Of a stretch of 64,000 nucleotides of DNA, positions 25,049 through 33,335 are shown in pieces (position 1 is the first letter of the stretch; each line of letters opens with the position of its first letter). The stretch comes from Bradyrhizobium barranii subsp. barranii (GTDB lineage: Bacteria; Pseudomonadota; Alphaproteobacteria; Rhizobiales; Xanthobacteraceae), in NCBI RefSeq assembly GCF_017565645.3, contig NZ_CP086136.1, positions 6,555,501 to 6,619,500 of the forward strand. Reading direction: 5' to 3'. The notes under the pieces were generated by a model that saw only the letters and a program-made list of their open reading frames with translations, was not told where the DNA came from and did not search any database. A program made the position numbers and the translations under genes.

Positions 25049-25453
25049 ATGAATGAAGCAACGGCCGAGACCGGCGCGGCGACCGGCGGCGTCAAGATCC
25101 TGCTGCGGCTGGAAGGCCTGACCCTGTTTACGGGGATGGTGATGCTGTACGCCTCCTGGGACGGCTCCTGGCTGGTGTTCGCCCTGCTCTTCTTCGTCCC
25201 CGATCTGAGCTTCCTGGCGTACCTGGCCGACGCCAGATTCGGGGCGCTGGTCTACAATGCCGCCCACAGCTACATGGCGCCGGTGACGCTGCTGACGCTG
25301 GGCTTCGGCTTCGCCTCGCCCCTCACGCTGTCCATCGCCTTGATCTGGCTCGCCCATATCGGCATCGACCGGGCGCTCGGCTATGGCCTGAAATATTCGG
25401 CCGGGTTCGGCTTCACCCATCTCGGGCGGATCGGCCGCCAGAAAGACGCCTGA
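25049..25453 (+). CDS. DUF4260 membrane protein
   Basis: A 134-residue protein with about four hydrophobic helices. The N-terminal LLRLEGLTLFTGMVMLYASW, the loop FVPDLSFLAYLADARFGALV with YNAAHSY, and the end LAHIGIDRALGYGLKY with THLGRIG match the DUF4260 family. The function is unknown. The ATG at 25049 follows GGGAGACGACG; the in-frame upstream part lacks family similarity. Confidence 0.85.
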   Translation: MNEATAETGAATGGVKILLRLEGLTLFTGMVMLYASWDGSWLVFALLFFVPDLSFLAYLADARFGALVYNAAHSYMAPVTLLTLGFGFASPLTLSIALIWLAHIGIDRALGYGLKYSAGFGFTHLGRIGRQKDA

Positions 25454-25596
25454 GGGGAGTGCCGTCGTTTTGTCGGCCCCCACCGGTTGACCGGGCCGGC
25501 CGATTCAGGCTTGCTCCCTTCACGATCAGGCGCCGAATGTTGCGTGAGCCCAGTCGGTACGGCGGCGGTCACCACGTCTGGCTGCAAGCATTGCCC

Positions 25597-26190
25597 ATGT
25601 CCGTCACGGTCGTCCCCCTGCCGCCGAACTCATCGTCCGAAACCACCGACTTCCTGCGGCGGATGGCCAGCATGGTGTCGGGGCGCAACGGCGAGATGCT
25701 GCTGCGCGCGGCCGCGCTGATCGAATCGCTCAAGCAACGGGCGATGTCGGCCGAACGGCTGTTTCACGAGCAACAGGAAGAGAACAAGCGCCTTGTAGAG
25801 CTGCGCGAGGCGACTGATCTCACCTCCCGCGCCATGGTCAGCCAGATCGCGGCGCTGGGGACCCACCTCGCCGAAGTGACCGCGGCCGCGGCGGCCGAGC
25901 GCACCGCGTTCGACGCCGAGCGCGGCAAGCTGCTCGGCCTGATGCAGGATGCGGAAAGCCATATCGGCAAGCTCACCACCGAGCTCGACGGCTTGCGCGC
26001 CTCCGTCGACAGCTTCAACGAGACCGTGGTCTCGGTGCCGCTCGAGGTGCTGCGCCTGGCACGGACGCAGTTCGATGTCCTCTCCGCCGGTTTTGCCCGC
26101 AAGGGCGACGTGATCTCGGAAGCGATGAGCGAGATCGGCGGCTTTGCGATCGACCAGGCGCTGATGGCGAAGAAGGCGGATAAGGCCTGA
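25597..26190 (+). CDS. coiled-coil protein of unknown function
   Basis: A 197-residue protein dominated by helical heptads. A hydrophilic head (SSETTDFLRRMASMVSGR) is followed by a long coil from about 35 to 140 (SAERLFHEQQEENKRLVELR onwards) and a C-terminal part with SVPLEVLRLARTQFDVL. There is no signal peptide or membrane helix. It may be a structural or polar-organising protein, but no family is recognised. The ATG at 25597 (MSVTVVPLPP) is the last one before the well-behaved helical region. Confidence 0.7.
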   Translation: MSVTVVPLPPNSSSETTDFLRRMASMVSGRNGEMLLRAAALIESLKQRAMSAERLFHEQQEENKRLVELREATDLTSRAMVSQIAALGTHLAEVTAAAAAERTAFDAERGKLLGLMQDAESHIGKLTTELDGLRASVDSFNETVVSVPLEVLRLARTQFDVLSAGFARKGDVISEAMSEIGGFAIDQALMAKKADKA

Positions 26191-26264
26191 GGTCGTCGCG
26201 CATCAAATTGACAGTGCGCAGGTCCGTTGTTCTACTCCATGAAAATCATAGGGGGAGGATCACG

Positions 26265-27260
26265 ATGCCGACCGCATTCCGCGTCGCTATGGCGCTCTGC
26301 ATTTCAACACTGCTCGCCGGCATTGGCGCCAACGCGCAATCCCTGCCGAAGGAAGTCGCCACCCGCGCCGAGATCTATCCGATCCCCTCGCTCACCCTCT
26401 CCGACCAGCAATTCCTCAGCGGCGATGCGGCGGCCGGCAAGCCGGTGACGGTCGCTGGCGAATTCCGCGTCGCCCAGGGCACCGGCAAGCTTCCCGTCGT
26501 GGTGCTGATGCACGGCTCGAGCGGCGTCGGCGCCACCACCGAGGCCTGGGTGCACGCTTTCAACGCCATGGGCATCTCGACCTTCGTGATCGACGGTTTT
26601 ACGGGCCGCGGGCTGACGGTGGTGGGGCCGAACCAGGCCCTGCTCGGCCGCCTCAACCTGATCGTCGACATCTACCGCTCACTGGAGATTCTTGCGAAGC
26701 ATCCCCGCGTCGATCCTGACCGCATCGTGCTGATGGGCTTCTCGCGCGGCGGACAGGCGACGCTCTATGCGAGCCTCGATCGCTTCAACAAGCTCTGGAA
26801 CAAGTCCGGCGTGCAGTTCGCGGCTTACATCCCGTTCTATCCGGATTGCTCGACGAGCTACGTTGGCGATGCCGAGGTCGCCGCGCGCCCGATCCGGATC
26901 TTCCACGGCACGCCCGACGACTATAATCCCGTGACGAGCTGCAAGGCGTTCGTCGGACGGCTCAATACGGCCGGGCGCGATGTGATGCTGACCGAATACC
27001 CCGACAGCGCGCACGGCTTCGACAGCGGCCTGCTCGGCGTCAACACCGTTGCGGTGTCGGCCAACGCGCAGACCGTGCGCAACTGCCATATCAAGGAGGG
27101 CGACGGCGGCGTGCTGATGAACGGCGACACCAACGCGCCCTTCACCTATAGGGATGCCTGCGTCGAGCTGAACCCGCATGTCGGCGGCAACCCCACGACC
27201 GCCGCGGAGTCGCGCAAGGCGGTGGAGGAATTTTTGCAAGCGCTGTTCAAGCTGGGATAG
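26265..27260 (+). CDS. secreted dienelactone hydrolase-type alpha/beta hydrolase
   Basis: A 331-residue protein with a signal peptide ending at about residue 24 (LLAGIGANA). VVLMHGSSGVG gives the oxyanion loop, DRIVLMGFSRGGQATLYASL the nucleophile elbow (GFSRGG), RIFHGTPDDYNP the acid and EYPDSAHGFDSG the histidine, the order seen in dienelactone hydrolases. The substrate is unknown; secretion argues against a role in aromatic-ring catabolism inside the cell. GGGGGAGGATCACG precedes the ATG at 26265. Confidence 0.87.
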   Translation: MPTAFRVAMALCISTLLAGIGANAQSLPKEVATRAEIYPIPSLTLSDQQFLSGDAAAGKPVTVAGEFRVAQGTGKLPVVVLMHGSSGVGATTEAWVHAFNAMGISTFVIDGFTGRGLTVVGPNQALLGRLNLIVDIYRSLEILAKHPRVDPDRIVLMGFSRGGQATLYASLDRFNKLWNKSGVQFAAYIPFYPDCSTSYVGDAEVAARPIRIFHGTPDDYNPVTSCKAFVGRLNTAGRDVMLTEYPDSAHGFDSGLLGVNTVAVSANAQTVRNCHIKEGDGGVLMNGDTNAPFTYRDACVELNPHVGGNPTTAAESRKAVEEFLQALFKLG

Positions 27261-27277
27261 AAAAACCAGCTTGGCCT

Positions 27278-27350
27278 GCATGGTTCGCCCGGCGATGCAG
27301 AGCATCGTCCGAAGACGCCCGCTTTGCGGGCTCCTCACCATGAGGTGCAT
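27278..27350. repeat. interspersed palindrome, GACGCCCGC type
   Basis: TGCATGGTTCG at the left and CACCATGAGGTGCA at the right are loosely mirrored around GACGCCCGCTTTGCGGGCTC. It is followed at once by a different palindrome at 27380. Confidence 0.55.
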
Positions 27351-27379
27351 GTAAGAGCTGACGTCGCCACCACATACTC

Positions 27380-27466
27380 CGTCATTGCGAGCGCAGCGAA
27401 GCAATCCAGAGTCTTTCCGCGGCGGCAGTCTGGATTGCTTCGTCGCAAGCGCTCCTCGCAATGACG
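27380..27466. repeat. interspersed palindrome, CGTCATTGCGAGCG family
   Basis: Begins CGTCATTGCGAGCGCAGCGA and ends CTCCTCGCAATGACG, with AGCAATCCAGA and TCTGGATTGCTTCG inside. Together with the preceding palindrome it fills the gap between two convergent genes. Confidence 0.75.
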
Positions 27467-27472
27467 AGTCCT

Positions 27473-28129
27473 CTACGGCTCTCCCGGCTTGAACGGTTCC
27501 TGCTTGTCCGGCGGCACCGTCTCTTCGGCCATCGCCAGCAGCATCGCGACCATCACGTAATTGCCGGCAACCGCGGTGAGATCGACGATCTGCTGATCGT
27601 TGAACACCTTCTTCGCCCGCGTGTAGGTCTCGTCGGAAACTTTCTTGGTCGTGGTGATCTCGGTGACGAAGTCGTAGGCCACGGCCTCGTCCTCGGCCAT
27701 TTTCGACGGCCGCTTGTTGGCCTTCAGCTCCGCGATGATATCAGGCGACAGGCCCGCCTTGGCTGCCAGCGGCGCGTGCGCGAACCATTCCACCTGCGAG
27801 CGCCACTGCCGCCCGATGATCAGGATCGCGAACTCATTCAGCTTGGTCGGGACCGAGGTCTCCCAGCGCAGATAGTAGAACAGGTCGAACAGTCGCTGGC
27901 CGAGCACCGGGCTGCGGATCATCGGATTGTAGGGCCCGCCGATGCCGACGCTCGACACCTTCATGATCTGCTCGCCGAGCGGCTTCTGCTTGGCGTCGAG
28001 CTGGTCCATGGTGAGCTGCGGAAAGCGCGGCTCCTTGCTGGTGGCGGGTACGGCAAACATCGTGGCTGCGAGCCAGCCGCCGGCGGCGGCCAACGTGAGC
28101 GACGACAGCCAGAGTGGCGTTGAATTCAT
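27473..28129 (-). CDS. exported carboxymuconolactone decarboxylase family protein
   Basis: A 218-residue protein with a hydrophobic leader (LSSLTLAAAGGWLAATMFAV) followed by a CMD/AhpD-like helical domain: LNEFAILIIGRQWRSQVEW, HAPLAAKAGLSPDIIAELKA and VAGNYVMVAMLLAMAEE. The CxxC of AhpD peroxidases is absent, so it is closer to the decarboxylase/unknown branch. The leader implies export or membrane anchoring, unusual for ring-cleavage enzymes but frequent among CMD proteins of this genus. The reaction is unknown. Confidence 0.82.
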   Translation of the reverse strand: MNSTPLWLSSLTLAAAGGWLAATMFAVPATSKEPRFPQLTMDQLDAKQKPLGEQIMKVSSVGIGGPYNPMIRSPVLGQRLFDLFYYLRWETSVPTKLNEFAILIIGRQWRSQVEWFAHAPLAAKAGLSPDIIAELKANKRPSKMAEDEAVAYDFVTEITTTKKVSDETYTRAKKVFNDQQIVDLTAVAGNYVMVAMLLAMAEETVPPDKQEPFKPGEP

Positions 28130-28196
28130 TTTATCCTCCCGACCTTTTCTTTTGTTTGGTCGGAAGGATGCTAGCAGGTTCGTACGCGCCAGCTAG

Positions 28197-29028
28197 GGTC
28201 TGTACCTAAATAGCGCCACGTGATTCTCTTGCCTACGTGTTGATTCGGGGGCGAGAGAATGCGCGCTGGTTTGTTTTGGCTGAACGACAGGCAATGGGCG
28301 CGTATCGAACCGCATCTGCCGAGGGGACTGACGGGGCCGGATCGGGACGACGACCGACGCATCGTCAGCGGCATCATTCACATGCTGCAATCGGGTGCAC
28401 GATGGCGTGATTGTCCACGTGAATACGGCCCTTACACGACGATCTACAATCGCTTCAATCGCTGGGCCAAGCGAGGACGATGGTGCGCAATCTTCGAAGC
28501 GCTGGCCAAGCCTGGCGAAGACGGCGTCGTACTGTCGCTCGACTCGACCTCGATTAAAGCTCACCGGTGTGCCTCCGGCGGAAAAGGGGGGAGCACAATC
28601 AAGCAATCGGCCGCTCGCGCGGAGGCCGCACGACAAAAATCCATGCGCTGAGCGATCCGCTCTGCCGGCCGGTCGTCCTGCATCTGACTCCAGGCCAGGA
28701 TGCCGATATCGCTGCGGCTCCCGATGTCCTGGCGCTCGCGCCACCCATGAGCGTGCTCCTCGCCGACAAAGGGTATGATGGCGACAAGCTTCGCGGCGCA
28801 ATCATTCGTCGTGGCGCCAAGCCCGTAATCCCCAATAAATCTAACCGTGTCGTCATCCATCGCTTCAACAAACGCGCCTACAAAGGACGAAATGTCATCG
28901 AACGCTGCTTTTGCAGGCTCAAGGACTTCCGGCGCATCGCCACGCGATATGACAAGCTCGCCCGTAATTTTTTGGCCGCTGTTCATCTCGCCGCTCTCGT
29001 CGCATATTGGCTCAATTGAGTCTGGACC
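28197..29028 (+). mobile_element. IS5 family (IS427 group) insertion sequence (832 bp)
   Basis: The element is flanked by CTAG at 28193-28196 and 29029-29032, fitting the YTAR targets of the IS427 group. The ends are GGTCTGTACCTAAATAG and, inverted, GGTCCAGACTCAATTGAG. Two overlapping reading frames encode the transposase. The right-hand CTAG contains the stop codon of the neighbouring beta-lactamase gene. Confidence 0.87.
28259..29019 (+). CDS. IS5 family transposase, two frames joined by -1 frameshift
   Basis: The first frame (28259-28651) holds the DUF4096-type N-terminal domain and the first catalytic D (LSLDSTSIKAH). The second frame (usable from 28567 to 29019) holds the second D (LLADKGYDGDKL) and the Y(2)R(3)E(6)K signature in YKGRNVIERCFCRLKDF. 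The frames overlap at AAAA GGGGGG (28582-28591), where a -1 slip joins them, as known for the IS427 group. All DDE motifs are present, so the copy may be active. Confidence 0.87.
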
Positions 29029-29886
29029 CTAGATCGCGCCGATCTCGGCAAGGCAGGCTTGCGTCAACGGCATGCGCTCGCCGACGAGACGCGGCTCCTT
29101 GCAGTCCATGTTGAGCGCGAACACGGTGTGCGCCTCGCCCTTCTCGGCCCAGCCGACCATCCAGCCGAGCGACGGCTCGCCGCGCTCGGCGCCGAGCAAG
29201 CCGGATTTGGCGCGGATGACGCTGTCGCCGACCTTGGTCACCGGCAGGATGTCGGCGACGAGATCCTGGCTGCGCTTGCTGATCGGCAGCGTGCGGCGGC
29301 GCAGCCGGTCAACGAAATCGATCTGCTCGACCGGGTCGATGCGCAAATTGCCGGTGAGCCAGAACTGGTCGATGCCGCCGCCGATATCGCGATTGCCGTA
29401 GTCGAACATGTCGACATACTTTTGCATCCGCTCTTGCCCGATCCGGCGCGCGATCTCCTGATAGACCGGCACCGCGCTGACCGCGATAGCGCTGCGCATC
29501 GTGTGGTCCTTGTTCCAGGCCTCGATCGGCCGCTTCACGCCGTCCCAGGGGAACACGTCCTTGTCGGGATCTGTGACCACGCCGGTCTCCAGCGCAATCA
29601 GCGAGTTCGGAATCTTGAAGGTTGAGGCCGGCAGCTTCGCTTCGCCGGAACGTTCCCTGTCGCTGGCGACGATCAGATATTCCTCGACCTTGTAGCCGAC
29701 GAAGGTGCCTGCCGTGCCGAGATCGGTGAAGCGCTTTGCGAGGCTGTCGCGAATCTCGTTGCGCGGCGGCGCGACGTGGCCGAACGCGCGCTGCGGCATG
29801 GTGGCGGCTGCGGCGAGAAGGCCGAGGGTGGAACGGCGGGTCAGCACGAGCAGTATCCGTTGAGCAATGAAGATGGCCGCGACCAT
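29029..29886 (-). CDS. class D beta-lactamase (OXA type)
   Basis: A serine beta-lactamase or penicillin-binding relative. The class D motifs are all visible: PASTFKIPNS (nucleophile S and lysine K that becomes carbamylated), SAV for SxV, DYGN for YGN and AKSG for the KTG box. WDGVKRPIEAWN also fits the class. The ATG at 29886 gives 285 residues; a GTG at 29847 (VLTRRSTLGLLAAAA) gives a cleaner twin-arginine-like leader and may be the true start. It probably hydrolyses penicillins in the periplasm. Its stop codon TAG lies inside the duplicated CTAG of the adjacent IS5 element. Confidence 0.88.
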   Translation of the reverse strand: MVAAIFIAQRILLVLTRRSTLGLLAAAATMPQRAFGHVAPPRNEIRDSLAKRFTDLGTAGTFVGYKVEEYLIVASDRERSGEAKLPASTFKIPNSLIALETGVVTDPDKDVFPWDGVKRPIEAWNKDHTMRSAIAVSAVPVYQEIARRIGQERMQKYVDMFDYGNRDIGGGIDQFWLTGNLRIDPVEQIDFVDRLRRRTLPISKRSQDLVADILPVTKVGDSVIRAKSGLLGAERGEPSLGWMVGWAEKGEAHTVFALNMDCKEPRLVGERMPLTQACLAEIGAI

Positions 29887-29926
29887 GCAGCCGCTATCGT
29901 GGTGAAACGATGACAGGTTATTTCTT

Positions 29927-29975
29927 GAGCATGATCTTGTCGGAAAACCGCTGCACACTTTTCCGGATCATGCTC
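29927..29975. repeat. palindrome, GCATGATC/GATCATGC family
   Basis: GAGCATGATCTTGTCGGAAA is mirrored by TTTTCCGGATCATGCTC around CCGCTGCACAC. It lies between the beta-lactamase and FlhB-like genes and may end the FlhB-like transcript. A related copy is found inside the ribosomal operon at 51599-51650. Confidence 0.7.
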
Positions 29976-30238
29976 TATCGCCCCCGGCCCGACAGCCGCA
30001 GCACGAATACCAGCACTTCGGCGACGGCCTTGTAGAGGTCGGGCGGGATCTCCTCGCCGAGTTCGACCTTGGACAGCGCGCCAGCCAAGATCTCGTTCTC
30101 TTCGATCGGGATGTCGTTGGCCTTGGCGATCTCGACGATCTTTTCGCCGATCGTGCCCTTGCCCTTGGCGACGACGACGGGCGCGTTGCTGCCCTTCTCG
30201 TAGTGCAGCGCAATGGCGAGCTTGGATGGATCGCTCAT
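29975..30238 (-). CDS. FlhB C-terminal-domain-like protein (EscU/YscU/HrcU family)
   Basis: An 87-residue protein that equals only the cytoplasmic C-terminal domain of FlhB: LAIALHYEKGSNAPVVVAKG, then IAKANDIPIEENEILAGALS and VELGEEIPPDLYKAVAEVL. The membrane part is missing, and the NPTH autocleavage motif of FlhB is replaced by DPSK. Such short FlhB-like proteins (YlqH/FlhX) occur next to fliK and may modulate the switch in flagellar export specificity. Its ATG overlaps the stop of the fliK-like gene by 4 bases, so the two are coupled. Confidence 0.87.
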   Translation of the reverse strand: MSDPSKLAIALHYEKGSNAPVVVAKGKGTIGEKIVEIAKANDIPIEENEILAGALSKVELGEEIPPDLYKAVAEVLVFVLRLSGRGR

Positions 30239-31827
30239 GTGGCGCGATCCAGGAAGTGGCCGGCGCGGGCCGGCGCCGGCTGCGGCGGCGTGCCGTCGCG
30301 CACCAGGATGTCGCCGGGCTTGAGCTCGGCGCGCGTCAGGGCCTGGTTGAGCTCGCCGCTGCCGGCGCGAAGTTGCTGCGCGGTCGCGGGCCGCTCCGCC
30401 CACATCCGCACAAAAGTCTTGTCGCCGTTGAGCGTGATCAGGGCATGCACGGGGCCGGCCGGCTCGACATTGAGCGTGAAGCGCGCGCGCCAGGCGCGCT
30501 TGGCGGGATCAGAGGACTCATTGCCGCCATCGCGCGAGATCTCGAATTGCGCCATCGCGGTGCCCTGCGGGGTCGCAAAGGGAATCTCGAAATTCCATTG
30601 CGGCACGGCCGGGTCGATGCGATGGCCGGAGGCATCGGTGCGATCGGGCAGCGAAGCGACCTGCAACAAGGTCTGCCGCGCGATCGCGGCATCGGTGTCG
30701 TCGAGCAGGCGGTGCACCGTTGTGGAGAGCGGCGTATCCGGCGCGAGCGATGGCGAGGCGATCGCCTGCGGCGCCGGCAGCGCGCCGCGGAACGGCGGCG
30801 GTGTCGCGCGTGCGGCGGCCTCGAAGAGATGGCCGTCGGGCACGGCCTTGTTGGAGCCGGGCACATTGCCGGTCATGCGCGGCAGGTTTTGCGTGACCTC
30901 CTGAAGGAGGGCCGCGGCAAGGCCGGCGGACATGGTTCGCGGCATCGCGGCCTGCGGAGCGCCGCCGGCGATATCGGCGAGCACAGCGGCTGCGAGATTG
31001 GCGCTGCGCGGCATCTGCGGCTGTTGGGCCATATCGGGCTCGGTTGACGGCGATGCAGCCTGAGGCGGCACGGCGGCGACCTGCGGTTTCCCCGCCGTAG
31101 CGATCGCGGCGCCTTGCGCCTGTGGCGCGGCGGTCTCGAGCGCGGCCAATGTCTGGCGCAGCACCAGCAGCGCGGCCTTCAGGTCCGGCATCGCGCCGGA
31201 GGACGGCGTTGTACCTGCGGCGAGCGAGGCCTCGAGAAACAGACCGGACTTCTGGAAGGCGGATTCGATATCGCCGCCATCGAGGGCGGTGTTGAGCGGC
31301 GTCTGCTGCGCCAGCACGTCCAGCACCGCCTGCTTCAGTCCCGCCGGCAGATCGCTGCCGGTGACGACGGAGGCGAGATTGGCGAACAACGGCGCCTGGC
31401 TGCCCTGTTTTGTCACCGCCTCGGCCGAAGCCACCGTGACGGCGACCTGCTCCAACGGCGTCAGCGTGTTGCGTGCGGTGGTCGCAGAAGGCGCGAGCGA
31501 CGGGCTGTCCACGAGCGAAGCCGCGCGCGGCGTCAGCGTGATCTGATCCGCCGTCGCCTCGCCTGCCCCGTTCATGATGGCGAGCCTGATGGTGCCGTCG
31601 TTCTGCGACACTGCGAGCTGAAGATTTTGCCCCGGTGTCAGCGACACCTCGGACATCACATCCATCGACAGATTGGCGATCGCGATCCGCACCAGATTGT
31701 CGGCCATCACGCTCACGACCCTTGCGTCCACGACGCTGCCGGCCTGGAGCACAAGATCGGGCGTCGCCGCGTCAGCCACGGGGCTGGCGGCACTGACGGG
31801 AACGATCGAGCTTATCGGCGTTGGCAT
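30235..31827 (-). CDS. flagellar hook-length control protein FliK-like
   Basis: A 530-residue protein. The first 90 residues include VLQAGSVVDARVVSVMADNL, VRIAIANLSMDV and TPGQNLQLAVSQNDGTIRLA. A long alanine/proline-rich middle follows, and then a C-terminal FliK-type domain at about 410-520 (VPQWNFEIPFATPQGTAMAQ, WRARFTLNVEPAGPVHALIT). FliK measures hook length and switches the export gate through the FlhB C-terminal domain, and a domain of exactly that type is encoded in the next gene. No other flagellar gene is in the window. Confidence 0.82.
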   Translation of the reverse strand: MPTPISSIVPVSAASPVADAATPDLVLQAGSVVDARVVSVMADNLVRIAIANLSMDVMSEVSLTPGQNLQLAVSQNDGTIRLAIMNGAGEATADQITLTPRAASLVDSPSLAPSATTARNTLTPLEQVAVTVASAEAVTKQGSQAPLFANLASVVTGSDLPAGLKQAVLDVLAQQTPLNTALDGGDIESAFQKSGLFLEASLAAGTTPSSGAMPDLKAALLVLRQTLAALETAAPQAQGAAIATAGKPQVAAVPPQAASPSTEPDMAQQPQMPRSANLAAAVLADIAGGAPQAAMPRTMSAGLAAALLQEVTQNLPRMTGNVPGSNKAVPDGHLFEAAARATPPPFRGALPAPQAIASPSLAPDTPLSTTVHRLLDDTDAAIARQTLLQVASLPDRTDASGHRIDPAVPQWNFEIPFATPQGTAMAQFEISRDGGNESSDPAKRAWRARFTLNVEPAGPVHALITLNGDKTFVRMWAERPATAQQLRAGSGELNQALTRAELKPGDILVRDGTPPQPAPARAGHFLDRAT

Positions 31828-31882
31828 TTCAGGGGCCCGTGGAACGCTGGCCCCACCCTAAGGCCCCCTCGTAAACCTCTCG

Positions 31883-32677
31883 TTAAGGACCTTTGTCCGC
31901 TTGCGGCTCTACGGCCGCCAGCACTGCCACGGCGGCCTCAAAATCCTTCAGGCGGGCGGCGCGGCGGCTAGCTGCCTCCTCGTCCACGCCCCATTTCTCG
32001 GCGTTCCAGTCCTCGTCGACATGGGCGGCGGCCCAGACCTGGCCGGCATCGCGCACGCCATGGGCGAGCGCCAGCGCCAGCAGCGCAGAACCGGTCAGGG
32101 TCGTGACCACGTGGAGCGCCGCGATCGACCAGGGATCACCGGGCAGCGCCGTGCGGGCGGCCTGAACGGCCTCGTCCGGCTGCTTCACATGCATGATGCC
32201 CTCGGACAGGATGAAATGCGCGCCCAGCGTCTCCGCGGCCCAGAACAGCACGGGGTCCCAATGCGCGGCCTCGCGGGCGACCAGCCCTTCGGGGTGGCCG
32301 GCGCGATAGAACAGCAGGTCGGTCTCGAAGTATTTCGCAAGGTCCTCGCTGACGAGCTCGACGCGATCGATGACACCCTCGACGACGCTGTTGGCGATCC
32401 GCGTCAGCGGCATGGTCACGGGATTAATCGTCTCGCCCTGGGCCGCCCATTCCGCGGCCACGGCATCGGCCAGCGCGCGCGACGGGATCACCACCTGCCG
32501 GGCCGATGGCGTCCGGATCGGCCTGCCGTCAAGCGTGATGGCGAAGCCGCCCTCGGCCTCGGCCACGCCCGCCTCCTTGTAGAAGCGCTTGCGCCGCGGC
32601 GTACGCGCGGCCTGGCGCACCGCCTCCTGCGGATCGAGCGGGGACCGCCCCGCAACCTCATCGAACAATTCGCGCAT
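31883..32677 (-). CDS. ATP12 family F1-ATPase assembly chaperone
   Basis: A 264-residue protein of the ATP12 family, found in alphaproteobacteria and mitochondria, where it helps the alpha subunit of F1 to assemble. Typical stretches are RKRFYKEAGVAEAEGGFAIT, LDGRPIRTPSARQVVIPS, TMPLTRIANSVVEGV and DLLFYRAGHPEGLVARE. The ATG at 32677 (MRELFDEVAG) is preferred; the 70 residues upstream in frame are arginine-rich and without homology. It is divergent from the DUF3828-like gene. Confidence 0.9.
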   Translation of the reverse strand: MRELFDEVAGRSPLDPQEAVRQAARTPRRKRFYKEAGVAEAEGGFAITLDGRPIRTPSARQVVIPSRALADAVAAEWAAQGETINPVTMPLTRIANSVVEGVIDRVELVSEDLAKYFETDLLFYRAGHPEGLVAREAAHWDPVLFWAAETLGAHFILSEGIMHVKQPDEAVQAARTALPGDPWSIAALHVVTTLTGSALLALALAHGVRDAGQVWAAAHVDEDWNAEKWGVDEEAASRRAARLKDFEAAVAVLAAVEPQADKGP

Positions 32678-32751
32678 CTCGTTTCGGCCTCGGTCTCTGG
32701 ATGCTAGGCTTGTAAGCCAAGACCGGCGGCTGATAAAGCGAGCGGCAACGC

Positions 32752-33198
32752 ATGAGGGAACTTGCGGGCATTGCGGCCCTTCTCGCCGGGCTCTGGCCGG
32801 CCGCGGCGGACGCCGGTTTCCGCACCCCGGAATCGCTGGTCCGCAATGTCTACGCGCATTACGGCGATGGCGCGCCGGAACTGTCAAAAGGCCTGCCGCG
32901 CGATGCCGCCTCCGCCCGGCAATTCTTCGACCCCAGCCTGCGCAAGGCCTGGAGCGCGCCGAAGGTCGAGCCCTACGACTTCCTAATGCAGAGCCCGAAC
33001 TGGAAGCTCGGCCCGGTCGCGATCACGGTCATTCGCAGGCAATACGACAAGACCTATGTCGCGGCGAATTTCGACAATCGCGGGCGGAAGGTCACGCTGA
33101 ACTTCGTCTTGGTCAACGGACCCGAGGGATGGCTGATCACGGATGTCGAAAGCCCGCATGACAGTCTGCGGATGTTTCTGGAGCAGTTTCGTAAGTGA
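32752..33198 (+). CDS. exported DUF3828-like protein
   Basis: A 148-residue protein with a signal peptide (MRELAGIAALLAGLWPAAADA) and a small NTF2-like domain (TPESLVRNVYAHYGDGAPEL, VTLNFVLVNGPEGWLITDVE). This is the pattern of DUF3828 proteins, which are periplasmic and of unknown function. It is divergent from the ATP12 gene and followed by a palindrome. Confidence 0.75.
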   Translation: MRELAGIAALLAGLWPAAADAGFRTPESLVRNVYAHYGDGAPELSKGLPRDAASARQFFDPSLRKAWSAPKVEPYDFLMQSPNWKLGPVAITVIRRQYDKTYVAANFDNRGRKVTLNFVLVNGPEGWLITDVESPHDSLRMFLEQFRK

Positions 33199-33225
33199 GC
33201 GGGCTAGTCGCCACTGCGTCAACAC

Positions 33226-33311
33226 CGTCATTGCGAGCGCAGCGAAGCAATCCAGACTGTATCCGCAGAAGCATTCTGGATTGCTTCGTCGCTTCGCTCC
33301 TCGCAATGACG
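33226..33311. repeat. interspersed palindrome, CGTCATTGCGAGCG family
   Basis: Starts CGTCATTGCGAGCGCAGCGA and ends CGCTCCTCGCAATGAC, with CAATCCAGA and TCTGGATTG inside. It lies between convergent genes. Confidence 0.75.
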
Positions 33312-33335
33312 GGGCTGGAAGCGAGGCCCCGATCC

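Noticed and set aside
28259..28651. IS5 transposase considered as a decayed pseudogene
   Set aside because: The frame change occurs at a slippery A/G run and all catalytic motifs are kept, so programmed frameshifting is the better explanation.
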